Positions 54,373 to 64,000 of a DNA stretch of 64,000 nucleotides are shown piece by piece. The number at the start of each line of letters is the position of its first letter. Positions within the stretch are counted from its first letter, which is position 1. The notes under the pieces were generated by a model, which saw nothing but the letters and a program-made list of their open reading frames with translations, made no database searches and was not told the DNA's origin. Made by a program: the position numbers and the translations under genes. Source of the DNA: Cymbomonas tetramitiformis (lineage: Eukaryota > Chlorophyta > Pyramimonadophyceae > Pyramimonadales > Pyramimonadaceae); assembly GCA_001247695.2 (NCBI GenBank), contig LGRX02034707.1, positions 1-64,000 on the forward strand, in the 5' to 3' direction.

Positions 54373-56984
54373 GCCGTGCTTTGAGTCCTTGAGCTTTGAT
54401 GCCATAAAATTTGCTGACCAACAGTTTTAGAAGCCAAGAATCTCGTGGTTTCAAGCCACGCAACGAGCTGCAACCCATACGTAACTGCGGAGTTGATCGA
54501 CTGCACGCCCACCTCTCCACCTCAGGGAACGGAGGTCAAGTACAACACTGTCAACCCGGTACTTCTCCGAGTCACTTCGCCAGTAGCTGGAAGAGCACGC
54601 TTGGCTGTCCAAATGCTGGCCGCCTTCTTAGTCAATCTGCTTCCCTTTTGTTCAACGCCTTTCTGGTGTTTGCGTCTTTCCCCGTGAATCTCGCCCTCAC
54701 GTTCAATAAAAAGGACACATCTTATTCCCGTTAACGATTTTGTTTGTTCTCAGGTATGGAAAGAGACTCTAAGTTTTCCTGTACCTGCTGAACAACATGG
54801 GTCATCAACTCAGAGGTGCAAGTCGACTGTTATGGCACGACTGAGGTATGCTGATAGGAACGCCGTATTGTGGACAGAGCATCTTCAGTTTCGATGCATC
54901 TCAAGCTGATGACGCCTGCACTCGTCGTTAAAAGCTCTCAGGGGAAGTATTTCGAATCTTGGACGCGTCTGCCCATGCAGTCGCGTGCGAACACGCCGTT
55001 CCTACCATCAAGGTGTCTGTGTTATGGTGCATGTCGCAATCCCGTTGTTCTTTTAGCGCTGCGTTTGTTCGGCCACTGGATTGAAAGGGAGTTTTGCGGG
55101 CGGACTCTGTCGCCGCGTTTCCTTATTCCTTGCGTGCCGCCCTTCCAGAGGCACACTTCAGCAGTGCGAACACATCGCCATAGCCATGTCGCCCAGCCAC
55201 GTTATCGTCACGTGATGACACAACGTGCAAGATGCTTTCGTGCGCTGACCGCAGCGACTGAAAAGGTTCTCATTTAGGATCCTTGCAAGCGAGGTTGGTG
55301 GGTATATTATTCGTGAAAGCAGCTACCACAAACGCGTACTTTATATAGCGAAGTGCTTGCTGCTTATGTGCAGGGTATATAACCGACAGATGATGGGGCT
55401 GGCGGATGAATTATTGGGAGAGACCACTTTCGAGGTGTGTTCATTTAGCGATCTGGAATCTAATCTCAGACACACTTTTGGTGTGCTGCTAAGGATATGC
55501 GTAATTGTTCTGTCCGTCCCTAACACGCCTACGATGTTATAGATAATTGGGTGACCCCTAATGCATAGATGCCAGTCTGGCAAACACTGCCCATGACAGC
55601 CCTGTGACCCTCGGTGATGAGGGTCATTCAAGGATGTCACTGTCACTGTCAAACTCACTTGGCAAACTTCCCTTCATGTACTGACATGAATGTTGACTTG
55701 GGAGTGTTGGCAAGTTTCCGGCACACGCTTTTGTTGACCCGACTACTCACTGGAGAGCGGAGCTTAGAAAATACGAAAGCATGCGGAGGGTTCCCAGGCT
55801 GGCAATCTCGGTTACGAGGAGACGCACAACATGTGGTTGGACTTGAGCATGCGGAAGGATCCTGAAAAGGAATCTTCTGGCTCCCCTGCGCCGAGCTCAA
55901 CTCGCCGCCAGAGGGTACAAAGTGATCTCACCCCAGGCAGCCAATCGCGGGTGAGTTCCTGTGTAACACATCTTAAATTGTATTCCATATTGAGGTTGGA
56001 TCTCCTTTGCAGATCCCATGGCAAATCTTGTGCTCTGTCATCAGTGGGCAGCCGTTCGGACAGTTGTCCACTAAAGGTTGTGAGCGCTGGAACTTTCGGG
56101 GGTAAACACTAAGCTTCAAGTTAGCTTTGCACGTTGCTGGTTATGCTACAATTTGAAACAGTTCACTTGTGTGTGATGCTTGCAGCTGCACGTGCAAGTA
56201 GCGCTTGGCTCCGTGATGATGCCAGCCAACTTCGATAAAACTTGTGTGGTTGTGCACGAGCCCACCTAGTGAGCCCCGCCAAGCTCGTTAAAGATGTGTA
56301 CCCTCGATTCTCCTTTGTGGCTTGCTTCTCCCTGTTTTGACTGTATGCATGCGAGTGAAGGCATGTCTTCTATCTGAAATGCGGTTGTGAAGCTCGTTCA
56401 AGCCCGCATATCCCACACACCTTCTGCATCTCTTGGTGATTGCCACTCTGTCCTCCGACATCGTTGTGGATGTCCAACTTAGCCATCAATTTCCGCGCCT
56501 ATCCAATGCAGCGGGAAGAAGCCACTGGCAGCGGAGCACAAAGCTGTCATCATCTTGTATGTCTGTATATTTATATTTTTCAAAAGTGTATTTTTGATTT
56601 ATTCATCTCCCTCTCAGGGTGTGGGGTTTCGAGCCCCCACAGCTAGTGCATGTTTGTATGTTTTACAGCATAAATGTGCCACTGGCAAATGCCACCGAGT
56701 TTTTGCACCAGTCGATGCGCCTGCGCGCTTGCGCCAAAGATTTGTTGGCGCCAAAGCTGAGGCTGGCACCAGCAGCCTCGTGTGCTGCTGCCACGTCCCC
56801 AAAGCATCAGCGCGCTCCTGGCATATACCAGCCGATTTTTAGCTCGAGCGCAGTTGTCCCGCCCCGCCCGGGCTTGCGCACTTGTGCTTCTGATTATCTG
56901 ACACCATGGCTCATGCCAACTACAAGGGGAATGAGTAGCCATAGGGGATGGAGAGAGGCGACCATATTGGGTAAAGGGTTGTCA

Positions 56985-58300
56985 TGAGGGGTGGGGTGTC
57001 ATGAGGGGTGGGAGGGGTAGCCAAGAGGAGCCAAGAGGAGAGAGGGGTCCCATGGGGGGTTGAGGATAGTCATGGCGGGTAAAGGGTACCCATAGGGGTG
57101 ATGGAATGGGGTCTTACCGGGGTTTGGGTACAACCATGGGACTCATGGTGGTTGGGAAGTCACTAGGGTTGGGGATACTTATTTGGGGGAGATACCCATG
57201 GGTGTGTGATATGGGTTTGGACTTCCTTTGGTGACGGACTACATACCAAACGTAGAGCATCCCGAAATAAAGAAAGCTGCCGTCGCACCCTGCTCGGAGG
57301 ATCAAACCATTTCACACACTGTCAGTGCTCGGCTGATTTTCACAAGCCCATGCGTGTGTGTGGCGCGGGGGCGTGGGTAGTGGGGGAAAGCCATGAGGGC
57401 TAAGGACAAGCATGAGGTAGGGGGCGCCCATGGGGGATGAGGGGTGCCCATATGCCGCGGCTATATGGGGTGATGGAGACGGGGGAGGAGCCATGAGGGG
57501 TGATGGGAAAGGGGGGTTACCCATGGGGGATGAAGGGCAGCCATGAGGGCAGCCAAATCCCAGCAAGTATCGGGGTGAGTGAGCTCGTGCTTCAGGGACT
57601 TCCCAGGATTCGGTCCAAGGATATGCCACATACATAAGCAGGGCTGGTGGAGGGGGTGTGAGGGGAGGCATGCACCCCCACTTGACTCGTGGGGAGGGGG
57701 TCGACGGGAGGAGCCGGAGAGGTCGGTGCTGATGGACAAGGTTTGGGAGTAGCGGCCGAGGAGACGAAGTCTATGCTATGCAGGCCGGGCGGGATGGGCA
57801 TGGTGGCAGGATGAAAGGGTCTGGGGGAGCGCGACATGAGCAGGATTCTGGTGGGCAGGCGAGGCGGGACGGATATCATCACGGCTCTTGGAGGGTTTGG
57901 AGGATGTGTGGCAAAAGGCGGAGAATCTTTAGATGCCGGAGGGTCAAGGCGTGATTACCATGGAGGCTCGGTCTGCAGAGGTGTCCGTGGGCGCGGGCGG
58001 GCCCAGCCAAGCAGCCTCGTCTCATCACCTGAGCGTCCAGGATCTCTTTGCGGAGGGTGGTGACCTCTTATTGCCGGGCCTGGAGAGCGGGGTCCAGACT
58101 CCGGAGCGGAGCGGTGCCCCACCAGAGTAGGCGATGCCGGGGGCGAGCAGGCGGGTGGCCCACCTTCTTGAGGGTGCTGTTGACACGGGGAGGGCTGGTG
58201 GGGAGGGTGTTGAGCGAGATGCGGGTAGAAGGGTTGTGGGTGGAGTGGACACATGCCGGGCCCCTCAGAGGCCGGGGACCCATTCCGGGAGCAATGAGCA
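56985..58300. repeat. G-rich low-complexity tract with CATGAGGGGT iterations
   Basis: From about 56985 to 57560 the plus strand is an irregular array of CATGAGGGGTG, CATGGGGG and similar words. G-rich DNA continues to about 58300. Long proline-rich ORFs on the minus strand are a by-product of the composition. Many runs of three to five G could form quadruplexes. Confidence 0.7.
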
Positions 58301-59260
58301 CTTACAACGGCACGGCAACATACAGCGTCTCATCAGCTTCGCTGCCCACGTGGCGAGGCTGATGACCGTGCCGTAAGGATAGTGACATCCGGTTGGTGAG
58401 CTGCCGTCCACCGGGAGGGCTCGGGACACACAGGCGTATGTGGGGATGGCATTCCGAGTAGGAACAGCGCAGAACAACAGTTGCAGTGCAAGTGTGCAGC
58501 GCATCACTCAAGATCGCAGCTTACCCCCCAGGTGTCCACCACCAAGGCTTCAGCACCGGTTGAGTTGGGTGAAGGGGTTTGCTGCCACAATTCCGTGGCG
58601 GGCGCGCACGGCCAGAAGGAAGTGATTCAGTCTATCGTTCTCAGCCCTTTGGGACAAGCTTTTGCCACCGGACGTGTGGTGGGTAAGATGTTTGGGGCAG
58701 GCAAGGAGAAGGGTGGCGTTTTGAGTGTAGGCTTGGTGGTGGGGAGATGTCCCGGGCAGCTCGAGGGGTAGAGGTGAAATGACTTGACACAACATCTGTC
58801 CACCGGCAGTGCAGTCACAGAGGCGCTCAGGTGGCCCGGCGAGGCTTAGGGGGTCGCGTTCTCCACTAGTGAGCTCCGGAAAATCCGGATAAGTGTCCCG
58901 AAGTGTGTCCCGGACCCTTTGATCCTGGGTAGGAGGCCAATTTATGTAAGTATCTCCACTCGGCCACCATGAAATTTAGGACATGCGGGGGAAATGTACG
59001 GTCAATTTGTTCAATGGTGTATGCTGTCATGTTATCAATGACAATTCGCTTATGATGGCATATTCAGATTCGTGACATACTTGACGATTTGTTATACCTA
59101 GACATTCCTGAATTTGGGACAATGGCATTGTGCCATCATACAACATTGTGATTGGTGATTCGATTTTAAGTAATTTGTCCAGGTTCGTCTTTATAAATAG
59201 CAGGGGTTATATAAGATACGGTGTGTGTGCACTCACTCGATCTTTTTCATTTGTCTATAT
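58301..59260. other. Spacer before the DIRS-like element, nothing recognised
   Basis: No domain-bearing ORF is present. A TATA-like TTATAAATAG lies at 59191-59200 (plus strand) about 60 bases before the first terminal direct repeat of the DIRS-like element, so part of this segment may belong to that element. Confidence 0.35.
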
Positions 59261-59662
59261 TTCTTTTGCACACGGATCGTTGCCAAAAGGCACACTGCCT
59301 GCCCCGAAGGGCCACCCATTACACAAAAATAGCTTTTGTCTGACCGGTGCTGTCTAAGCTACCTGCCAGACTTACGAGAGTTAGTGAAATTCTATTTTGA
59401 TGGATGTATTTCTTTGAAATAAACCTCTGCAAAGTGAACAGAGATTCCTGGGGTGGGTGGGTAGGGAAGGCAAAAGAACAGAGCTGACGCCGATGTAGCT
59501 TCACGGGCTTTTTGTCTAGTTTCTGTGCCCACTACACGTGGCATGAACCGTCACTAGAGCTGCAAAGCATGGCACGGGTCATTTGATCTACACGTGGCAG
59601 AAACCACTAAAATTACACTGTGTTTCAATTTAAACTCTTCTTTTGCACACGGATCATTGCCA
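59261..59662. repeat. Paired direct repeats beyond the recombinase gene
   Basis: TTCTTTTGCACACGGATC then RTTGCCA occurs at 59261-59285 and 59638-59662 with one difference. A second pair, CTACACGTGGCA, lies at 59533 and 59589. They are candidates for the 3' half of split direct repeats. The 5' half would lie beyond 64000. Confidence 0.6.
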
Positions 59663-59667
59663 TGTCT

Positions 59668-60873
59668 TCAGAGATTTGTGCCGGCACTCTCCTTCTCCAT
59701 CGGTGCTGCTGTCTGCTGCCATCCCGGTGTCAACCACCCGAAGTAGTAGACCATGTCGGCGTCTGCTACTGCTGTGGGGTCGATGTAGGCGTGTACTGGC
59801 GAAGACAGCTGCACCCACCCCCCCAAGAGACATACTTTTTCCATCACTACTCCCACTGCACGTGAGCATGTAGGGGCACCCTTTCGGGTGCTGTGGGCCG
59901 TGTAATGCCCCCCTTCCGGAGGGACACACCCCACGTGCCCCGAGGCACAAGCAATCCGGTCGTTTGCATCAACGGTCTTGAACTGCTTCTTCTTGTCACA
60001 CGGCAGCCTCCAGTAGCTGGCCGTGTCTGCTGCTCTTGTTGTACTTGTCGAAGCAGCCTGCAGCCAGTCTTCATCCCGAGTCTGCTCCCACCGATCGAGC
60101 AGCTCGTGCAGCTCTGCCACCCCCTCCCGTGGGATGCAGAGCCTCCTCTTACACAAGAGGTGGTTCTTGCCTTTTTCCTTCTCGAGCACGATCGAGAGTC
60201 CGTCGCTGTCCCTCAGCAAGCTCTCCCGCAGCATTGCCGTGCCTGTCTGCGGTCTGCCGAACGTCACGGACGCCACTACTACGTACACACAAGCCCGGAA
60301 GAGCTTCCGTTGTTCTTCAATCGCAAGAGGCAAGTGAAAAGCAGCTTTGTGCACGCACCTTACTGCCGAGGCCGGCAAATAAGTCCTCACCGTCTCAGTG
60401 ACGTTCTGCTGCTCCGCTGCCGCTGTCTGCGTCGCCGTCATGCCCTTCACAGCACGTGTGACAGCCCGGCCCTTCGCCGGTCCCTGAAAGCTGACGTCTT
60501 CGTGGAAGCTGTTGATGGCCGACAAGTACGGCTGAAGGAAGGTGCCCTTCACCGTACCTGACTTTTGTAGCGCGGCCATGTACAGCTGCACGGTGGCTGC
60601 TGTCACCGGCAGCCACTGCAAGTTCTCCTCTGTGCAGAACTTTACGAACTTCTTCCAGTGTCGCTCGTAGTTGTCGGCTGTCGTCTTCTCCAGCGCCGCT
60701 GCCTGCATCTTTGCTGCTGTGCCGGAGTGCTGGTTGCCACCAAGCTTCTCCGTCCAGTGTCTCAGCAGTACAGTTTTCCACGGAGTCGCTGTCGCCCGCT
60801 GCTGCGGATCTTCTTCTTCATTTTCTGAGGGAAATACTCGATATTTCTCCTCCTTCAGCACGACGTTCTCCAC
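59668..60873 (-). CDS. Tyrosine recombinase of DIRS-like element
   Basis: The 401-residue ORF is intact. The N-terminal half has a SAM-like DNA-binding region (TADNYERHWKKFVKFCTEEN, then LYMAALQKSGTVKGTFLQPYLSAINSFH). The catalytic half shows the expected residues: first Arg in VTFGRPQTGTAML, HSTRKGAPT (H-x-x-R), GGW (His/Trp position), and the nucleophile Tyr in VHAYIDP. It would insert a circular DNA copy by site-specific recombination, which explains the lack of integrase and of target duplications. The start ATG (MENVVLKEE) is at 60871-60873, just after the Dam-like region ends in another frame. Confidence 0.92.
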   Translation of the reverse strand: MENVVLKEEKYRVFPSENEEEDPQQRATATPWKTVLLRHWTEKLGGNQHSGTAAKMQAAALEKTTADNYERHWKKFVKFCTEENLQWLPVTAATVQLYMAALQKSGTVKGTFLQPYLSAINSFHEDVSFQGPAKGRAVTRAVKGMTATQTAAAEQQNVTETVRTYLPASAVRCVHKAAFHLPLAIEEQRKLFRACVYVVVASVTFGRPQTGTAMLRESLLRDSDGLSIVLEKEKGKNHLLCKRRLCIPREGVAELHELLDRWEQTRDEDWLQAASTSTTRAADTASYWRLPCDKKKQFKTVDANDRIACASGHVGCVPPEGGHYTAHSTRKGAPTCSRAVGVVMEKVCLLGGWVQLSSPVHAYIDPTAVADADMVYYFGWLTPGWQQTAAPMEKESAGTNL

Positions 60874-60884
60874 GTCACCGTCGT

Positions 60885-61936
60885 CTACACGATCTTCGTT
60901 CTTCCATCTTCACCTGTGGCCCCCACGATCTCGGGGTACCACGCCTGGTCCTCTGGCCAAAATACCTCTAATTTGCAAACGGGTCTCACCTCTTCTTCTG
61001 GCTTGTTGATCTCCTCGTCGCCTTGTCCTGTCCCCACACCCCCCGCTCTCCAGTGAGCACTCACTGGGAGCTGGGGATTTGAAACAAGACTGCGTCCCAG
61101 CTTGGGGCTCCGAGCAGCTCGGACCCTCCCAGCCGCTGCTCCTTCTTCTCGCAGCTTGTGAGCCACCTCGTCCAGCAGGCTCCACGGAGGGTTCACCCAG
61201 CTGTGCTCCTCCCGCCAATCGTACGCCAGCGAGTCCACCAGTCGCAGTGCGGGTCGTGCCAGGCACTGTAGTACCTCGGCAGCTGGGCTGAGATCTCGGA
61301 GGCGAAGCGGTCCACGGAGTGCTCGCCCCACTGCTCCTCGGCGTACTTGAACTACCTCTTGTCGATCCTCCAGTCGTCGAGGTCCTTGTCTCCGATCCGC
61401 CCACTCGTTGGCTTCGTTGCGGATGTACCTCGCCTGCGACTCGATGTCGTGTAAGTCGAGGAGTAACCAGAGCTTCTGCATACGTCGCATCAGCTCTGGG
61501 TTTCGTGACGTGAAGTGCGAGAGCATCGCCACCACCGCCTGATTGTCGCAGTACAGCCGTACTACCTTCCCCTCTAGCTCGGAGAGGAACGATCTGACCG
61601 TCTTGTAGACCGCCTCGAGCTCGAGGTGGGTGATGTGTAGCTTCTGAAGCTCGTCGCTGCCGGAACCCGCGTGCCTCCTTCTTCAGGTTCAGCACCTCCC
61701 CAAGCAAAAAGGGAGGAGTCGGTGTGCTTCGCCCTCGTCGGACTCCGCCAGATCTTGCGCCCATTCCACCGACTCGTCGCCGGTAGCTTGGCCCACCATT
61801 GTGGGTCTCCCAAGGCTTGCCTAGTCAGCTTCACCTTGGATCCCCAACTGTTCTTCTTGCCGAGCACAAAGTAAAGCTCTCGAAGGTACAACCTCGCCGT
61901 CGGGACAGCAAGGTTACACCGACTGGCAGAGTCCAT
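60885..61936 (-). pseudogene. RNase H and Dam-like domain of DIRS-like element (frame-broken)
   Basis: From right to left: WNGRKIWRSPTRAKHTDSSL with FAWGG (RNase H first acidic motif), then VAMLSHFTSRNPELMRRMQK and RNEANEWADR (RNase H end). In another frame VDRFASEISAQLPRYYSAWH follows, the usual bridge in DIRS elements. Back in frame, SLAYDWREEHSWVNPPWSLL and DEVAHKLREEG appear. NPPW is the catalytic motif of the Dam-type N6-adenine methyltransferase domain found in DIRS and PAT elements. At least three frame changes occur. Activity is doubtful in this copy. Confidence 0.85.
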
Positions 61937-62974
61937 TGAACCCCGCCAGCTCCCGAGCTTGCACCCAGCGTCGTTCTCGAGTGGCTCCGCAGAGGATCGC
62001 CGTGGCCTTGGAGTGGATCTTCTTGAGTCTTCTTTCCGTCACCCGGAATAAGCCCTCCTCGAAGTCCACCTCGAGCCCCAAGTGCCCCACCAGCTGTGTA
62101 GGCTCCCAGTGACCCTTCTTCTCGTTCCGGAATAACCCGAGCCGAGGTAGAAGCTTGCTCACCCGATCCCTGCGTCGTCCTGCGTCTTGGTGATCGCCAT
62201 GAAGTCGTCCATGTAGAGCAACACCCTCGCGCCTGCTCGATCCGAGCCTCATCGAAGTCCTCCTTCTCTTCGCCTCACCGCCCAGCGTCGACGTACTTCT
62301 TGTCCATCTCTCAGCTTCTTGACTTCATGCCGATCCTTCCCCGCTTGCGGAGAGCGAATCAGCTCCACGAGCGTCTTCATCAACTCGACAAATATCCGTG
62401 GTGAGTCCGACCACCCGAAGGGGAGTGCACGACACTGGTACAGCACCCCCTGGATGTCGAACTGCATGAACTCTTGAAAGTCCCGGTCGATCCCAATCCC
62501 GTCCTTGAGATCGAAGGTGAAGCACCAGTCGCCCTGACTCGCCAGCCTTCGCAGCTTCTTCAGGGGCTCCATCTTGCACTTGGATTTCACGCAGAACTCG
62601 TTCAGCCATTGGAAGTCCATCACCAGTCTCAAGGAGTTCGTGCCTGGCTTGGGCACCAGAAACACCCGCAAAACGTGACGTCTTCGGCGTGCCCATACCC
62701 ATGCTCCAGACCGTAGAGCTCTGTCCGTCTCGATGTCCAACCACTCCTGCTGCTGCTGCGTCAGATCTTGCAGAGAGGTCCCGTGGTCGAAGTCGGGTGG
62801 TGGGCCTTTCACCCACCGCATCTTCGCTCCTCGAGCGATCCATTGCAGTGCTTCGCTGCTCGCGCCTCCAGCGCGCCATGCTCCTTTGCGACAACGTACA
62901 TACTCCTGTATCGTACGCTGTTTGACCTGAACCCCCGAAGCGAGAGGGGTTAGGTCAGGTGCCCCCAGGCACAT
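61914..62974 (-). pseudogene. Reverse transcriptase of DIRS-like element (frame-broken)
   Basis: The first frame (to 62249) gives DHGTSLQDLTQQQQEWLDIE, VFLVPKPGTNSLRLVMDFQW, FTFDLKDGIGIDRDFQEFMQ and ALPFGWSDSPRIFVELMKTL. The catalytic YMDD (LLYMDDFMAIT, about 62190-62225) is in another frame, and VGHLGLEVDFEEGLFRV (thumb) continues after a further change. The order matches DIRS-type RTs, which use Y-[ML]-DD. Indels near 62250-62330 break the protein. Confidence 0.85.
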
Positions 62975-63894
62975 TTAATTCCCCTTCCCACGGGGCTGCG
63001 CGGCCTTGCTGCCCTTACCCGGGGAATTCGGAGGAGGAGCTCGATCTCCTCCACGACCACCGCCAACTCGATGGTCGCTGCGTTGTGCTGGCTTGCAGCA
63101 CCCGCTGCCTGCTTCGCTGTGGCCGTCATCACCGACTTGGCCTTGGAGTTGTCGAATTCTGCTAGCCACTTCGTCAGGACGGTGTCCGCCACCATGCCCT
63201 CCGTGCCAGCGTAAATCTTCTGCTCCATGAACGCCAACTTCGCCCGCACAGCATCAGCTCCACCGTGAGCCTCGTTGTTGCCCTCAAGCATCGAACGATA
63301 CCCAAGCATGGTGTACCGGTTAAACAACAGCCCTTAGACACCCTTCTTCGTGTTGTGTCCACGCAGCATCCGGTCCCAGAGTTCCTCCAGGAACGGGGTG
63401 TACTCGGCTTCTGGCAGGTTCTGCTGAAGGTCCATCTTGGCCTCCTCGTAGACGATCGCGTCGTGGAAATACGGGAGTGCTGGTCCCAGCACCATCTGCT
63501 CGTACTTCATGGAGGAGTTGGACTTTTTGCTCAACGCCGCGTGCGTCTTGTTCCCGTACAGGTCGAACAACTTGGGCATAAAGTCCGTCAGCGTTTCCGG
63601 ACGCGGAGGAAAGGGATTCACCTCCGCGTAAGGACATTAAGGAAGTCGTTTGAGCTTCTCCAGCTCTGCATCGCCAGTCGACGTCGTCGCTGCCGTGGCT
63701 TCTTCCTTCTCAGACCGAGCTTTCGCAGCGTCGGCCCGCAGAGCACTGATTTGCTCTGTCAGCAGCTGAGTCTGCAGATCTTGCTGCATCCTCGCCGCTT
63801 GTTGGGTCTTCGTGGCCTCATCGTGGGCCTCTTGCTGGTGCCTCATCTGTTGAAGCAGCAGCTGCACCTCCAGCGACGTCGCCGGAGGATTCAC
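62950..63894 (-). pseudogene. gag: Gag region of DIRS-like element (two in-frame stops)
   Basis: Three segments lie in one frame, separated by TAA at 63637 and TAA at 63334: a coiled-coil part (QLLLQQMRHQQEAHDEATKT), a middle part (MPKLFDLYGNKTHAALSKKS) and a C-terminal part (KLAFMEQKIYAGTEGMVADT, ending about 62950). DIRS gags have little conservation, so the call rests on position upstream of RT. Sequence beyond 63894 continues outside this frame to the window edge. RT follows in another frame. Confidence 0.65.
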
Positions 63895-64000
63895 AGTAGC
63901 ACCCGGGGAACCCCCACCACTTGGTGGAGGCTCAGGATCCCCTGGTTGCTGGCTGGCTGTGCTGTGCTACCAGTCATTGTGCTGGTGCAGGTTCCTGATT

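Larger units (their letters stand above)
52346..56985. other. Gene-poor stretch, nothing recognised
   Basis: Only short ORFs without recognisable domains are present (for example 54870-55277, plus strand). Two small repeats are listed separately. Host exons could hide here, but I see no splice-linked reading frames that I can defend. Confidence 0.4.
59261..64000 (-). mobile_element. DIRS/PAT-like tyrosine-recombinase retroelement (5' end outside window)
   Basis: On the minus strand the order is gag, RT, RNase H, Dam-like domain and tyrosine recombinase, which is diagnostic of the DIRS order. The Dam-like domain argues for DIRS or PAT groups rather than Ngaro, which lack it. There are no LTRs and no integrase. 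A 25-base near-repeat at 59261 and 59638 beyond the recombinase may be part of the split direct repeats of the PAT type. The gag-to-Dam part is frame-broken; the recombinase is intact. Confidence 0.9.

Noticed and set aside
56600..56650. tRNA B-box-like GGGTTTCGAGCCCCC
   Set aside because: No acceptor, D-arm or anticodon arm can be drawn upstream; likely chance.
57312..57882. Proline-rich minus-strand ORFs
   Set aside because: They follow the G-rich minisatellite composition and have no domain or codon signal of a gene.
59893..60561. 222-codon plus-strand ORF
   Set aside because: Antisense shadow of the intact tyrosine recombinase.

Overview
The window is eukaryotic repeat-rich DNA, essentially a pile of transposable elements inserted into one another. 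I recognise no host protein-coding gene. The evidence is Ty3/gypsy chromoviruses with chromodomains, a GT-AG spliceosomal-type intron, a DIRS/PAT-like tyrosine-recombinase retroelement, gag-only LTR elements and short non-autonomous DNA transposons. This mix is typical of algae and other protists with expanded genomes. The sequence alone does not name the species.

Layout. Bases 1-9391 are the 3' part of chromovirus copy A (RT, RNase H, integrase, intron, chromodomain, 3' UTR, 3' LTR). It is split by a 5.2 kb DNA element (2936-8099) with inverted ends and a TA target duplication. Bases 10448-30288 are copy B of the same family, bounded by two LTRs and a 5-bp duplication (GCTTC), sitting in a host tandem array. 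Copy B is interrupted near its 5' end by a second, unrelated chromovirus (element C, minus strand, coding about 11438-21729). Element C carries a Dam-type adenine methyltransferase-like domain between RNase H and integrase. A 541-bp piggyBac-like MITE lies beside it (22636-23176).

Bases 30289-44800 hold the rest of the host array, a 48-bp perfect palindrome, a 183-bp higher-order satellite, minus-strand relics of the A/B family (LTR 33877-34429, 3' UTR, RT and chromodomain fragments) and a 2.35 kb CACTA-like element with one 206-codon ORF (39336-41685). Bases 44812-52138 hold two copies (G1, G2) of a 3.3 kb LTR element that encodes one gag-like protein and no polymerase or integrase. G1 is broken by a hAT-like MITE, and G2 has landed inside an old A/B-family LTR. 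Bases 52346-59260 contain no recognisable gene, only G-rich low-complexity DNA and small repeats. Bases 59261-64000 are the 3' two-thirds of a minus-strand DIRS/PAT-like element (gag, RT, RNase H, Dam-like domain, tyrosine recombinase).

How it fits together. Insertions can be ordered because several empty sites are present in the same window: copy B lacks the 5.2 kb element, G2 lacks the MITE in G1, and 34207-34230 is the unoccupied form of the G2 target. A Dam-like NPPY/NPPW domain occurs in two unrelated retroelement classes here. Many single-base frameshifts separate otherwise well-conserved domains. They may be real decay, programmed frameshifting or assembly indels, and the sequence cannot decide between these.
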